64,000 nucleotides of DNA from Chersky-840 sp963838775 (GCA_963838775.1 CAWISP010000026.1:372001-436000), one strand, 5' to 3'; counted from the stretch's first letter, positions 44,607 to 54,413 are shown. Made by a program: numbers and translations. Notes: generated by a model from the sequence alone, not told the origin.

Positions 44607-45211
44607 AAGGCGAACGACAGCGCACCGATCCCGTGCTCGGCCGCCAGTTCAATGGTCTCGCGCCTGGTGCACGCCACCCAAACGGGTGGATGGGGACGTT
44701 GGATGGGTTTGGGCGCGACGTTGCGCGGGGCAAGGCGCACGTGCTCACCGACATACCCGGTGAACGGGTTCTCAGTGAGACAACGCAGAGCGATGCGCGT
44801 CCCTTCCTCCCACATCGCCCGCTTATGGGTGGGGTCTACGCCGAAACCATCGAGCTCGGCTGCGGCCGACCCCTCCCCAGTGCCGAACTCGACCCGCCCG
44901 CCGGAGAGGACGTCGAGTGTGGCAATGCGCTCTGCGACTCGCACCGGGTGGTTGATGGCCGGGATGGTGTGCATGATGCCGTGACCCAGGCGGATCCGTT
45001 TGGTGCGCTGCGAGACGGCGGCGAGGAAGAGCTCCGGTGCGCTCGAATGCGAGTACTCCTCGAGGAAGTGGTGCTCGACGACCCAGGCACATTCGATTCC
45101 GATGCGATCTGCCAATTCAATCTGTTCGAGAGCCTCAGCGAACACGCGCGACTCGTCGCCGTCATTCCACGGACGAGGAACTTGGTGTTCAAAGAACATC
45201 CCGAACTTCAT
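44600..45211 (-). pseudogene. LLM-class flavin monooxygenase, 3'-truncated
   Basis: From ATG 45211: MKFGMFFEHQVPRPWNDGDE, AWVVEHHFLEEYSHSSAPEL, RLGHGIMHTIPAINHPVRVA and GRVEFGTGEGSAAAELDGFG. This is a clear luciferase-like, FMN or F420-dependent TIM-barrel monooxygenase. After HGIGALSFAF the family sequence ends (near 44606). The frame stays open by chance to 44189 across the antisense of the Mut7-C gene. About 200 of the usual 350-400 residues remain, so it is unlikely to be active. Confidence 0.8.
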
Positions 45212-45345
45212 GAGTGGGCGCTCTCTCTTCTCGCTATCATCACGGACAAGAACAGTAGAGGCGCCCGGCCCGCTGCGCACGCGGTATTCGTGCCGGCGCC
45301 GAGGCCTGCGAGGCGGATCGGGGAAGCGTGCGGCGCTCTGTGCGG

Positions 45346-45792
45346 ATGAGCCGAGATGAGGCATGGCAGGTGCTCAACAGAGCGCACACTGGCATTCTCA
45401 CTACCTTGCGGCGCGACGGTGTGCCGATCACCTTGCCCGTGTGGTTCGTCGTGCTCGATCTGCGCATCTATGTGAGCGGACCCGCGCACACGAAGAAGTT
45501 CGCTCGTATCCGTCGAGACCCGCGCGTGTCATTCCTCGTTGAGTCGGGATCACGATGGTCAGAGCTGTGCGGTGTCCACGTAACCGGACGCGCCACGATC
45601 GTCGACGACCCGACATTGCTCGAACGGATCCGCTCGGTGATGCACGACAAGTACCACACGTACAGGACGCCCCGCGCCTCGATGCCCGACGAGACACGCG
45701 CTCACTACGACACCGATGCCACCACGATCGAGATCGTTCCTGACGAACGCCTCCTCAACTGGGACAACGCCCGGCTCGGAATCGGAAGCTGA
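45346..45792 (+). CDS. PPOX-class F420/FMN-dependent oxidoreductase
   Basis: 148 residues from ATG 45346 (a GTG at 45328 is an alternative). The split-barrel flavin fold is visible: GILTTLRRDGVPITLPVWFV, YVSGPAHTKKFARIRRDPRV, FLVESGSRWSELCGVHVTGR and TTIEIVPDERLLNWDNA. This is the pyridoxamine-5'-phosphate-oxidase-like group, many of which use F420 in actinobacteria. Divergent from the truncated luciferase-like gene, 134 bases apart. Confidence 0.88.
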   Translation: MSRDEAWQVLNRAHTGILTTLRRDGVPITLPVWFVVLDLRIYVSGPAHTKKFARIRRDPRVSFLVESGSRWSELCGVHVTGRATIVDDPTLLERIRSVMHDKYHTYRTPRASMPDETRAHYDTDATTIEIVPDERLLNWDNARLGIGS

Positions 45793-46074
45793 ACAGGCAC
45801 TCGGTCGTCGGTAGGCTTCCGAGGAGTGCGTTTGTCAGCGCCTTGTCGGGGCAGACCCGCCCGGGATCGGCGGCCCAGGGTGGGCTTGAGGAGTGCTCGA
45901 CGGGTTGGTCTCCCGGGCCTGAGTTCTACATCGCCTTACCCGTCGTCGGCCGGTCACATGTCAACGGCCCGGAAGACCTCCGACAAGACCTTTTGCGATC
46001 CGCTGCGGGCATTCGGGCGTCACTCGCGGCCCTCCCTGCCGTTGCGCGTAGCGGCGCGTCGCCGGGCGCAGACG
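45793..46074. other. Gap between convergent genes
   Basis: 282 bases between the PPOX gene and the convergent amine oxidase stop. No gene or clear terminator hairpin identified. Confidence 0.4.
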
Positions 46075-47403
46075 TCAGGTTGTGAGCGGATGGCCCGTGA
46101 GGACGGCGCTGGTCTGGCGGGCCGCGCGGAGGCCGCTCAAGTAGGCGGCCTCGACCGTGTCGGCCACGGGACTCCATACGGTTGCCGATCCGGCCCAAAA
46201 CAGGGCGCCGGTGTCGGGCGCGGCGAGCCGCGCCCGCGCCCCCACCGAACCTGGCGGGAGGAACGTATAACCGCCCAGCGCGTACGGCTCGGTGAGCCAA
46301 TCGACAAAACGGGCCCCTCGCACGATCCGCGTCGGCCGGACACGGGGGAAGACCCGACGGAGGTCTTGGAGCGCGATCTCAACAGCGGCGTCGGGGCCGG
46401 CCTCGGATAGTGCGTGTGCTCGGGGGCCGGTGGCGTAGGCGATGAGCACAGGCGGCCCGTCGGTGCCGAAGGAGGTCGGCCAATAGAGGGTGATGGGTCC
46501 CGTCCCGCAGATCAACTGGGCCATTCGCCGTGGCCAGAACCGTTCGTCGAAGGAGAGCAGGACCTTGGCCACCGGGCCCGTAGCGATGCGCTTGATGGCG
46601 TCGCCCTTGCTCTGAGGCAGGGATGGTTTGAAGGCCACCATCCCAGCTGCCAACACCCCGTGTGGGACGGTACTGATGGCTGCCCGCCCGCTGAAGGTGC
46701 GACCGTTCTCGAGGGTGATCTCGACGCCGTCGACCCCCCAGGCAATCATGGCAACCTGGCACCCGAAGCGGATGTCGAGGCCGGTGGCGACGTGCTGGGG
46801 CAAGAGGTCGTATCCGTCGATGACCCGGTGGTTGACGCCTTCCTCGAGACGGAGCACCCCGTCGGCCGCCAGACCCTTGACACCCACTTCGTCGACGCCT
46901 CCCGGCAGGTGGGCGGTGAGCGTGAGCTGGGCGAGCTCACGGGCTCTGCCCCGGTAGCCCTTTTCGACGATGAACGACGCCGCGCTCATGTCGTCTGCTC
47001 GCAGGCGATGCAGCGACCAGAGGATGTCGAAGCTCCGCCACACCCCGGGGTGCAGCAGGTGCAGAGGCAGCCACTTCGTGCCTCCTCCGCCGGTGAACCA
47101 CGAATGCGAGTACGGGACCGGCTGGACCCGGAGGCCGGCGGCGCGCACGTCGCCCCAGGTGGCAGCGCCGACGCCATGGATGAACTCGGCGCCTGTCTCG
47201 ATCGGCACCTCGGCGAAGTCCCGAACTGTTTGCACTCGCCCACCAACCTGGTTGGTTGCCTCCAGCACGATCACGCGGGCGCCGCCGGCTGTGAGCGCCC
47301 GAGCCGCGGTCACGCCGGCCATGCCCGCCCCCACGACGACGACGTCAGCGGTGCTGTGCTCTCGAGGCTCGAACATTTCAGGCGGCGGAGTCGCTGTGTT
47401 CAT
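46075..47403 (-). CDS. FAD-dependent amine oxidase-family protein
   Basis: 442 residues. The N-terminal FAD motif DVVVVGAGMAGVTAARAL is followed by VIVLEATNQVGGRVQTVRDF and ETGAEFIHG, typical of flavin monoamine oxidases. The C-terminal FAD motif LFWAGSATVWSPVADTVEAA is followed by YLSGLRAARQ. No signal peptide is seen. The substrate may be an amine or another reduced compound. It overlaps the upstream hydrolase gene by 26 bases and is the last gene of the TetR-led operon. Confidence 0.9.
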   Translation of the reverse strand: MNTATPPPEMFEPREHSTADVVVVGAGMAGVTAARALTAGGARVIVLEATNQVGGRVQTVRDFAEVPIETGAEFIHGVGAATWGDVRAAGLRVQPVPYSHSWFTGGGGTKWLPLHLLHPGVWRSFDILWSLHRLRADDMSAASFIVEKGYRGRARELAQLTLTAHLPGGVDEVGVKGLAADGVLRLEEGVNHRVIDGYDLLPQHVATGLDIRFGCQVAMIAWGVDGVEITLENGRTFSGRAAISTVPHGVLAAGMVAFKPSLPQSKGDAIKRIATGPVAKVLLSFDERFWPRRMAQLICGTGPITLYWPTSFGTDGPPVLIAYATGPRAHALSEAGPDAAVEIALQDLRRVFPRVRPTRIVRGARFVDWLTEPYALGGYTFLPPGSVGARARLAAPDTGALFWAGSATVWSPVADTVEAAYLSGLRAARQTSAVLTGHPLTT

Positions 47404-48472
47404 CGAGCCAGGATCTGATCTTGGGGAAGATCTCCGCCGGCGAGGCCCGACCCGCTACGAGGTCGTCGTGGCCAAAGTCGAGCGAGAACCCTGACGACAC
47501 GCCGGCCTCGATCCAGGTCTTGTCGGCGCTTCCGATGGCCTGGAAGGCGGCATGGGTGGCCTCGGGGGGGCGCTGCAGATCGTGAGCGGCGGCCATGATC
47601 AACAGGGGCAGGTCGATCTCATCGAGGCGGTCGCTCCACACCGTGGTGTGATCGAGACTGCGCATGACATCGTGCTCGATCCAGTCACCGAACTGGTCGG
47701 CGAGCACAGTGGCTTCATCCGGGATCCCGCTGTGGAGATACCGGGCGGGTCTGATCGGGTCGAAGTTCTCGGGCCGGAAGCTCGACTCGAGTTGCTTGGA
47801 TTTCGTGAGCGCCAGGATCGGCCCAGCAAAGTGCGCCCCCGCACGGAACTTGACCCGCCCGTGGCGTCGCATCTGGGGTTGGGTGGTGACGCCCGGGACC
47901 ATCGCCGTCGGCGGCGTGAGCACCGGCGAGCCGAATGTGATGCCACCGCGGACCTGGCCGGCCGTCCCCGAAATGACAGACGCATACAGCGCCTGACCGC
48001 TCATCTCGAGGCCGAGCCAGAAGGCTTCCTTCGCTTCTGACCGATCGCAGGCCGTGGCCACGGCGGCCGGAAGATCCCGCTCGACGAAGTCATCGAAGCT
48101 CCACTGTGTATCGGCTCGCGATCCCGTCTGGGGCCAGCTCTTGCCCCGACCCCGCAGGTCGACGGCGTAGAAGTCGTAGCCGGCATTCGCCAGATACCGG
48201 GCCAGGCTGGTCTCGGGAGTCAGATCCCAGATGAGTCTGGTGCCCGCGAATCCGTGCCCGGCCACGATCGGGAACGGCTTTCGGTCGCCCCGTGCCGCAT
48301 ATCGGTAGAGCGCGATGCGCCAACCGTCTGTGGTTTCCCCATAGAGCACCTCGTCGTGGCCGGTGTCGAAGTCCAGCTCCCGGTAGAAGCCCTTGACCTT
48401 GCGCCCCGCCAGCGCTCCGGCCGCTGCCGCCAGCGCACCGGCTGCGACCACAAGCCTCTTTCCTCTGCTCAT
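47378..48472 (-). CDS. Alpha/beta-hydrolase with altered nucleophile elbow
   Basis: 364 residues. An N-terminal hydrophobic stretch (LVVAAGALAAAAGALAG) suggests a membrane anchor or signal. The fold is shown by PIVAGHGFAGTRLIWDL (oxyanion loop), YDFYAVDLRGRGKSW, and a C-terminal LLIMAAAHDLQRPPEATHAA (acid) and FGHDDLVAGRASPAEIFPKI (His). At the elbow, where GHSMGG is expected, the sequence is GLEMSG with Glu156 in the nucleophile place. Activity as a normal serine hydrolase is therefore doubtful. Its ATG overlaps the SDR stop (ATGA). Confidence 0.82.
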   Translation of the reverse strand: MSRGKRLVVAAGALAAAAGALAGRKVKGFYRELDFDTGHDEVLYGETTDGWRIALYRYAARGDRKPFPIVAGHGFAGTRLIWDLTPETSLARYLANAGYDFYAVDLRGRGKSWPQTGSRADTQWSFDDFVERDLPAAVATACDRSEAKEAFWLGLEMSGQALYASVISGTAGQVRGGITFGSPVLTPPTAMVPGVTTQPQMRRHGRVKFRAGAHFAGPILALTKSKQLESSFRPENFDPIRPARYLHSGIPDEATVLADQFGDWIEHDVMRSLDHTTVWSDRLDEIDLPLLIMAAAHDLQRPPEATHAAFQAIGSADKTWIEAGVSSGFSLDFGHDDLVAGRASPAEIFPKIRSWLDEHSDSAA

Positions 48473-49275
48473 TTCGTCCGTTCCTCCATCCGATGGACCA
48501 ACAATGCGGCGTCCTTGGCCGAATCACGGAACAACCCTCTGCGATACAGATTCGGGGCGATCGCCCGAGCGATGCTTCCGCTGCGCAGCCACCGGGGAAT
48601 GGTCTGCTCGAACCGATCGTCTTCGACCGCTCTGACCACCAGTGAGGCAACGCGTTCGGGGCTTACCGGGCGGGGAACCGAACGCTGGAAAGGCACACCC
48701 CTGGCCTTGGTGAAATCGGTGTCCACCGGACCGGGGTTCACAAGCGACACCGCGACGCCGAAGGGATGCATTTCGGCCGCCAGCGACTCGCTCATCCCCA
48801 CCACCGCGAACTTGCTGGCCGAATACGCCGCCTCGAACGGTGCGCCCAGCCTCCCAGCCGACGACGCCACATTGACGATGTGCCCCTTGCGACGCGCCAC
48901 CATGCCGTCGAGCACAGCCAGAGTGGCATAGACCGTGCCGAGGTAATTGACGCGGATCAGGCGCTCAAACGTGTCGGGAGCCTCTTCGAGTACCGATGCA
49001 TACGCGCCGATGCCCGCATTGTTGATCAAGATGTCGACTGGTCCCAACGTCGCGGCCAGGTGCGCGATGGCTGCCTCGACCTGATCACGATCGGCGACGT
49101 CGGCTATGGCGATCCCCGCCCGGGATCCGAGTTCTTGTGCTAGTTCCTCCAACTCACCCGGCGACCGGGACACGAGGCCAACGGTCGCACCGTGCCTATG
49201 CAGCGCTCGGGCGGTAGCCCGTCCGATACCGCGTGACGCACCCGTGATGATTGCAACGGTACCGGCAGTCTTCAC
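48469..49275 (-). CDS. Short-chain dehydrogenase/reductase
   Basis: 268 residues from GTG 49275, which overlaps the TetR stop as GTGA; the frame is open further upstream but inside tetR. Classical SDR: TGASRGIG at residues 11-18, NNAG at 85-88, catalytic Ser in NVASSAGRLG, and YSASK at 151-155. NAD(P)-dependent oxidation of a hydroxyl or reduction of a ketone is expected. The C-terminal extension (RWLRSGSIARAIAPNLYRRG) is seen in membrane-lipid-associated SDRs. Confidence 0.92.
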   Translation of the reverse strand: MKTAGTVAIITGASRGIGRATARALHRHGATVGLVSRSPGELEELAQELGSRAGIAIADVADRDQVEAAIAHLAATLGPVDILINNAGIGAYASVLEEAPDTFERLIRVNYLGTVYATLAVLDGMVARRKGHIVNVASSAGRLGAPFEAAYSASKFAVVGMSESLAAEMHPFGVAVSLVNPGPVDTDFTKARGVPFQRSVPRPVSPERVASLVVRAVEDDRFEQTIPRWLRSGSIARAIAPNLYRRGLFRDSAKDAALLVHRMEERTK

Positions 49276-49868
49276 GACGCTGCCGATGGTGCAGGCGCGA
49301 CCGCGAGCGCCCGCACCAGGTGCCCGATGACGTCCATGGTAGGCTCGATCTCCCCCGAACCGAGGATGTGAAGCGTCGCTTCCATCAGTGCGCCAACCAG
49401 GACTCGGGTGAGAGCCTCGGGATCCAGTCGCGCCAGTTCCCCCCGCTCCATCGCGACCTGCAGGAGGCCCTGGACGAGCCCGAGGGCGTCCTCGTGATCG
49501 GCGCGTCCCGCACTGTCGAGCGCGGCCGTGAACCATGCCTCGCGCAGAAACGTCCGAGCACCGGCCATCGACTGGATCGTGGCGAGAAACGCTTCGAAGC
49601 ACCTCAGGAGGTTGTCGACCGCGGGGTGCTCGGGGTCATAGACCTCCAGCGCATCTTGGGCTAGCTGACCCCACAAGACGTGTTGCAGGTCGCGAGCCAG
49701 ATCATCCTTGTCGGTGAAGTAGTAGTAGACGGCCCCTTTCGTGACGCCGGCCGCCATCGCCACGTCGTCGACCGAAGCACCCCGATACCCGCGTTCGCCG
49801 AACACCTCGACCGCCGCGTCGAGTATCCGCTGCTTGGTGTCCCGCACGACCGGATCTCGCCTCGACAC
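49272..49868 (-). CDS. TetR-family transcriptional regulator
   Basis: 198 residues from GTG 49868, which has GAGGAGGA five bases upstream. The frame is open to an ATG at 49934, but that region has no TetR similarity. The HTH is DTKQRILDAAVEVFGERGYR, then GASVDDVAMAAGVTKGAVYY and YFTDKDDLA. The C-terminal ligand domain is generic. It heads a coupled operon with the SDR, hydrolase and amine oxidase, and probably represses it through the palindrome at 49931. Confidence 0.92.
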   Translation of the reverse strand: MSRRDPVVRDTKQRILDAAVEVFGERGYRGASVDDVAMAAGVTKGAVYYYFTDKDDLARDLQHVLWGQLAQDALEVYDPEHPAVDNLLRCFEAFLATIQSMAGARTFLREAWFTAALDSAGRADHEDALGLVQGLLQVAMERGELARLDPEALTRVLVGALMEATLHILGSGEIEPTMDVIGHLVRALAVAPAPSAAS

Positions 49869-49930
49869 GCGTCCTCCTCGTGAAGCCCCGGTAGGCCTGT
49901 TTGCGGCGTTTCCTACGTTGAGTATGGTCA

Positions 49931-49947
49931 TCATATGTTTCGTATGA
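49931..49947. promoter_or_regulatory. Candidate TetR operator
   Basis: TCATATGTTTCGTATGA is a near-perfect palindrome (TCATA...TATGA arms). It lies 63-79 bases upstream of the chosen tetR start, in the region between tetR and the sulfatase gene. Placement and symmetry suit TetR autoregulation; not proven. Confidence 0.5.
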
Positions 49948-50340
49948 GAACGCCTACAAGCTGGGTGAACCGAAGATTGGGGTCCCGTCAGCCCTCCCTA
50001 CTCCCGGTATTCCGGGTGGTCTGAAGGACTGCACTTTCTTTGTCACAGACGACCGGCCACCATCGTCAACTCCCCGGGTAGGTCGATGCCGAGGAGGGCC
50101 CATGCCCGGGAGAGGGTGTGACGTTGTCGTTGTGGGCGGAGGGATCGCTCAGGAGAGTCAGTCTCCTGAGCTCCCGCCGCTTCGTGGTTGGGCGACCAGC
50201 TGCGCGGGGCCCCAGGGGCGCCGCACGGTTGGGTGCGGGCCAATTGGACCGCGGCATCTTCGGGCTATCTTCCTCACCGTCCGCTACGAGACGGGGCCGG
50301 GCTTCGGTAAGAACTGAGCCGTGGGGCAAGGGGTTGTCTG
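49948..50340. other. Intergenic region upstream of the sulfatase
   Basis: 393 bases between the candidate TetR operator and the sulfatase start. No gene recognised; contains CGGTATTCCGGG near 50005. Confidence 0.4.
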
Positions 50341-52630
50341 GTGGCTGAGCGGGAATTCCATGGTCGGATAGGAAACGACTGGCGCGAATCCGAGCCGTGG
50401 TGGCCTCCGGTGCCATCGCCACCTGCGGGCGCACCGAATGTCGTACTGATCGTCCTGGACGACGTGGGATTCGCCCAGCTCGGCTGCTACGGATCGGACA
50501 TGACGACCCCGGTGCTCGACGGTCTGGCCGCCGAAGGGATTCGTCTGACCAACTTCCACACCACCGCCCTGTGCTCTCCTACCCGGGTCTGCCTGTTGAC
50601 GGGTCGGAATCACCACCGCAGCGGCATGGGACGGGTGGCCGATCTGGCCATCGGTTTCCCCGGCTACTGGGGAACGCCACCTCGCGAGAACGGTTACCTC
50701 TCGGAAATCCTCCAGGCGAACGGCTACGCCACCTACGCCATCGGGAAGTGGCACCTCAGCCCGGAGGACGAGACCAACATGGCGGGTCCGCGCACCACCT
50801 GGCCTCTTGGCCGGGGGTTCGACCGGTGGTACGGCTTCCACGGCGGCGAGACTCACCAGTTCATGCCGGCGCTGTACCACGACAACCACACCGTTCGACC
50901 TCCCCGCTCGGCGGAAGAGGGGTACCACCTCAGCGCCGATCTCGCCGACCACGCAATCGAGTTCCTCGGAGACCTGCGCGCCGTCGACGTCGACAAGCCC
51001 TACTTCCTCTACTTCTGCACCGGGGCCTGTCACTCTCCGCACCATGCGCCTCGCGAGTGGATCGAGCGGTACCGCGGCCAGTTCGCCCAGGGGTGGGATC
51101 AGTGGCGCGAGGAGACCTACGCCCGGCAGCTCGAGCTCGGCGTCATTCCCGAGGGCACGGCCCTGTCGTCGCGCCCGCCGTGGGTGCCCTCCTGGGACAG
51201 TCTGAGCGACCGGGAACGGGTCCTGGCCGAGCGGTTCATGGAGTGCTTTGCCGCGTACCTGTCCTACACCGACGAACAGATCGGCCGGCTCTTGACGTTC
51301 ATTGCCGACCTGGAGGACGTCGACAACACCGTCGTTATGGTGGTGTCGGACAACGGGGCAAGCTCAGAGGGTGGAAAGGAAGGCACCCATCAACGAGGGC
51401 CGCCTCTCGAACTTCGACGCCTCGGGAGTCGGCGAGATGTACCGACGCATCGAGGAGATCGGCGGACCCCTGAGCCACAACAACTACCCCTGGGGTTGGA
51501 CAATGGCAGGCAACACCCCGTTTCGACGCTGGAAGCGGGAGGTTCACGAAGGGGGGATCGCCGATCCCTGCATCGTTCGGCTTCCCTCCGGCGCACGCAG
51601 CGCCATTGGCGACGGCGTGCGCCGGCAGTTCGCCCATGCCATCGACGTGCTGCCCACGGTCCTCGACCTGGTCGGGGTGCAGGCACCGGCGACGATCGGC
51701 GGCATTGCCCAGTCGCACCTAGACGGCACGAGTTTCGCCTATCTGTTGAGTGCAGAGGGAGCCACGGAACCGGGCCGGCACGTCACCCAGCACTTTGAGA
51801 TGCTCGGCTCCCGGGCCATCTATCACGACGGCTGGAAAGCGGTGACATTCCACCCCGTCGGTCCCCTCTACGACGATGGGCTCAGCATCAATGCGCCCTT
51901 CGAAGAAGACGTATGGGAGCTCTACCACGTGGACGGGGATCTGTCTGAGGTCAAGGACCTCGCCTCGGTGTACCCGGAGAGACTTGCAGAACTGGTCGAG
52001 CGATGGTGGGAGGAAGCACGGCGCAATGACGTCTTGCCGCTCGACAACCGGGTGATGGAAGCGATCGCCCACCCGAAGCCCGACCACCGGCGCCCCAGGG
52101 ACACATTCCGGTACCTCCAGGGCGGTGCGCCCGTGCCTGAGTCGGTGGCAGTCAGGCTCTGCAACCGGTCCCACGTGATCTCGGTCACCGTCGATGTCCC
52201 CGAGGCGGTTGTGGCCAACGGAGTGCTGATCGCACTGGGCTGTGCCCTCGGGGGCTGGTCACTTCATGTGCTAGACGGCCAGCCGCGCTATGTGCACAAC
52301 CTGTACGGAAGGACCCGCCACGCCCTCCACGCCAACAAGACGATGGGCTCAGGGCGCCATACCGTCGAATTCGCCTTCGACGCAGACGGACGTGGAGGTG
52401 GTCCGGCGGCGCTGCGTCTTGACGGCACGATGGTAGCCGAGGGGGTGATCGACCGGTTCACGCCCGCCGTCTTCAACGAGGTGGGGATCGGCATCACGTG
52501 TGGGTACGAGTGGGGTCCCGCAGTTGGAGACGACTACTCGGCCCCCTTCGCGTTCAATGGGATCATCGTGCAGGCCGAAGTCACCACGACCGGTCCAGCC
52601 GTACTCAATCCGGCCTTAGCTTGCGATTAA
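50341..52630 (+). pseudogene. Arylsulfatase, frameshifted and with its tail cut by an IS
   Basis: From GTG 50341: NVVLIVLDDVGFAQLGCYGS (metal Asps 40-41), then TALCSPTRVCLLTGRNHHRS with the CSPTR motif whose Cys78 would become formylglycine, and IGKWHLSP. The first frame ends its homology at SDNGASSEGGKEG. The next frame resumes INEGRLSNF and runs to 52630. One extra C around 51386-51390 explains the shift. At the 3' end the IS at 52620 supplies the last four residues and stop. Without it the protein would end ALEIAAILAKQ with a TAG at 54471-54473. Full length would be about 770 residues. Confidence 0.88.
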
Positions 52631-52639
52631 ACCTTGGCC

Positions 52640-52999
52640 CTATGTCCCAGCGGCCTCTTTGATCTTCAGCTCTCCGGCCTTCGCCGCCACCTGACGCATC
52701 TGCTGGATGAGCCGGCGCAAGCGCCGGTCATTGGTGATCCACTCCTGGTAGAGCTTTGCCTCTTGCACGCTGAGACGCCGGGTCTCAGTCTTGCCGTCGA
52801 CCTTGGTGGTCCACTGGTAATACGGGCCGTGCGGCTGAGGTGGGTCGCCGTGGCACTTGCAGCCCGCCGTGGCACAGCGCGTGTAACGGCGGGTCACGGT
52901 GCCCGAGGAGATGAACCCGACCTCCGCTAGCTGAGCCGCGAGCTGCCGATAGCGGCGCTCGTAGCCCGCCAGTCGCGTTGTGCTCGCCGCCTTGGCCAT
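52640..52999 (-). CDS. DUF6788-like accessory protein of the IS, copy 2
   Basis: 119 residues from ATG 52999 (GGGAGG five bases upstream); an ATG at 53032 is the alternative leaderless start. Identical to copy 1 except for Glu in KTETRR where copy 1 has Val. The Cys/His cluster RCATAGCKCHGD is intact. Confidence 0.75.
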   Translation of the reverse strand: MAKAASTTRLAGYERRYRQLAAQLAEVGFISSGTVTRRYTRCATAGCKCHGDPPQPHGPYYQWTTKVDGKTETRRLSVQEAKLYQEWITNDRRLRRLIQQMRQVAAKAGELKIKEAAGT

Positions 53000-53034
53000 G
53001 TCGTCCTCCCGGGACAAGTATCCCCGATCCATGT

Positions 53035-53058
53035 CCAGACAGTAGTAATACTGTCTGG
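53035..53058. promoter_or_regulatory. Perfect palindrome between the two divergent IS genes, copy 2
   Basis: The same 10+4+10 palindrome as in copy 1, CCAGACAGTA-gtaa-TACTGTCTGG on this strand, two bases from each ATG (53032 complement and 53061). It is conserved unchanged between the two copies. Confidence 0.6.
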
Positions 53059-53060
53059 AA

Positions 53061-54413
53061 ATGCGCCAGCCCCCCCATGACCAGGAACGGCACCAGCTCC
53101 ACGCCCTACGAACCGAGCTCTATCGATGTATGACCGGATGGGGAGACACCCTGTTCGAGCTCTGTGACGCCGCGCTGTGCGCTCCGGGTCCACTGCGCTC
53201 GGTGCCCGCGCTCAGCCTGGAGCCCACCTTCCGCCGCTCGCATGGCTCGCTCTACAAGGCCCTGGCCCGGGGCGAGATCGATGAAGAGCGTCTGCGTGGG
53301 CTCTTGGTGGAGACCCGGCCGGCGACCTGGCCCCAGGTCTTCGCCGTGGACGCCTCGGTGTGGGACCGCTGTGATGCCGAATGCAGTCCCGAGCGGGGCT
53401 TCTACTACTCGGCGTCGAAGCATTCGGCGGGCCAGCCCATCGTGGCGGGCTGGAGCTACCAGTGGATCTCCCAGCTCTCGTTCAGCCCCGACAGCTGGAC
53501 AGCGCCCGTCGACGCCTTGCGCATCGCGCCCACCACCGACGCCACGGACGCCACCATCGGTCAGGTCCGCCGTCTGTGTGAGGCCCTCGGTCCTCAGAAG
53601 GGCGCCGCGCCGCTGTTCGTCTTCGATGCCGGCTACGACCCCGTCGCCCTCGGTGCGGGGCTCAGAGATGTGGATGCCCAGGTCCTGGTGCGCATCAAGT
53701 CGGACCGCGTCTTCTACGACGATCCCGGCCCCCGCCCGGGGCCGACCAAAGGCCGACCTCCGCGCCACGGGCGACGCTTCAAGCTCTCGGACCCCAGAAG
53801 CCCCAGGCCCGACTCCCAGACCCAGCTGCACGATCCTCGCTACGGGACGGTGCGAGTACGCGCCTGGCACCACCGGCATCCCAAACTCCCTGGCCGGGGA
53901 CGATGGGCGGGACCCGAGATCCCAATCGTGCGCGGCAGCGTGATCCGCGTTGACGTCGAACATCTCCCGAACCCCATCGGACGCACCAAGAAGACGCTGT
54001 GGCTGTGGTGGTCAGGACCCGGTGCGCCCGATCTCGAACTGTGCTTCCGCACCTACCTGCGCCGCTTTGACATCGAGCACACATATCGCTTCGTGAAGAA
54101 CACCCTGGGGTGGACGACACCGTCGCTACAGATGCCCGAGCAGGCCGATCGCTGGACGTGGATCGTGATCGCCGCCTATACGCAGCTCCGATTAGCGAGC
54201 CAGCTCGTCGAGGATCTCCGACTCCCGTGGGAACGACGTCTTGATGCGGCGCAACTCACTCCGGCGCGGGTTCGACGAGGGTTTCGTCGACTTCGTGCAA
54301 CACTGGGCACGCCCGCCAGTCCACCGAAATCCGACACGCCCGGTCCGGGACGACCCCGAGGCACACGAACCGGACCGCTCAAGCGCTACGCAGTGATCAA
54401 AAAGAGCGCCTGA
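53061..54413 (+). CDS. IS transposase (putative NF041680-type), copy 2
   Basis: 450 residues, identical in sequence to the transposase of copy 1 at 15272-16624, with the same VFAVDASVWDRC, FVFDAGYDP and FDIEHTYRFVKN motifs. No Shine-Dalgarno sequence precedes the ATG; the palindrome does. Confidence 0.85.
   Translation: MRQPPHDQERHQLHALRTELYRCMTGWGDTLFELCDAALCAPGPLRSVPALSLEPTFRRSHGSLYKALARGEIDEERLRGLLVETRPATWPQVFAVDASVWDRCDAECSPERGFYYSASKHSAGQPIVAGWSYQWISQLSFSPDSWTAPVDALRIAPTTDATDATIGQVRRLCEALGPQKGAAPLFVFDAGYDPVALGAGLRDVDAQVLVRIKSDRVFYDDPGPRPGPTKGRPPRHGRRFKLSDPRSPRPDSQTQLHDPRYGTVRVRAWHHRHPKLPGRGRWAGPEIPIVRGSVIRVDVEHLPNPIGRTKKTLWLWWSGPGAPDLELCFRTYLRRFDIEHTYRFVKNTLGWTTPSLQMPEQADRWTWIVIAAYTQLRLASQLVEDLRLPWERRLDAAQLTPARVRRGFRRLRATLGTPASPPKSDTPGPGRPRGTRTGPLKRYAVIKKSA

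Noticed and set aside
43532..45349. A 605-residue plus-strand open frame
   Set aside because: It runs through antisense of the kinase-like gene, the unnamed gene, Mut7-C and antisense of the luciferase-like gene; only 44204-44606 of it has family support.
51340..51400. Programmed ribosomal frameshift in the sulfatase
   Set aside because: No slippery heptamer or downstream structure is evident, and many other genes here carry similar random indels.
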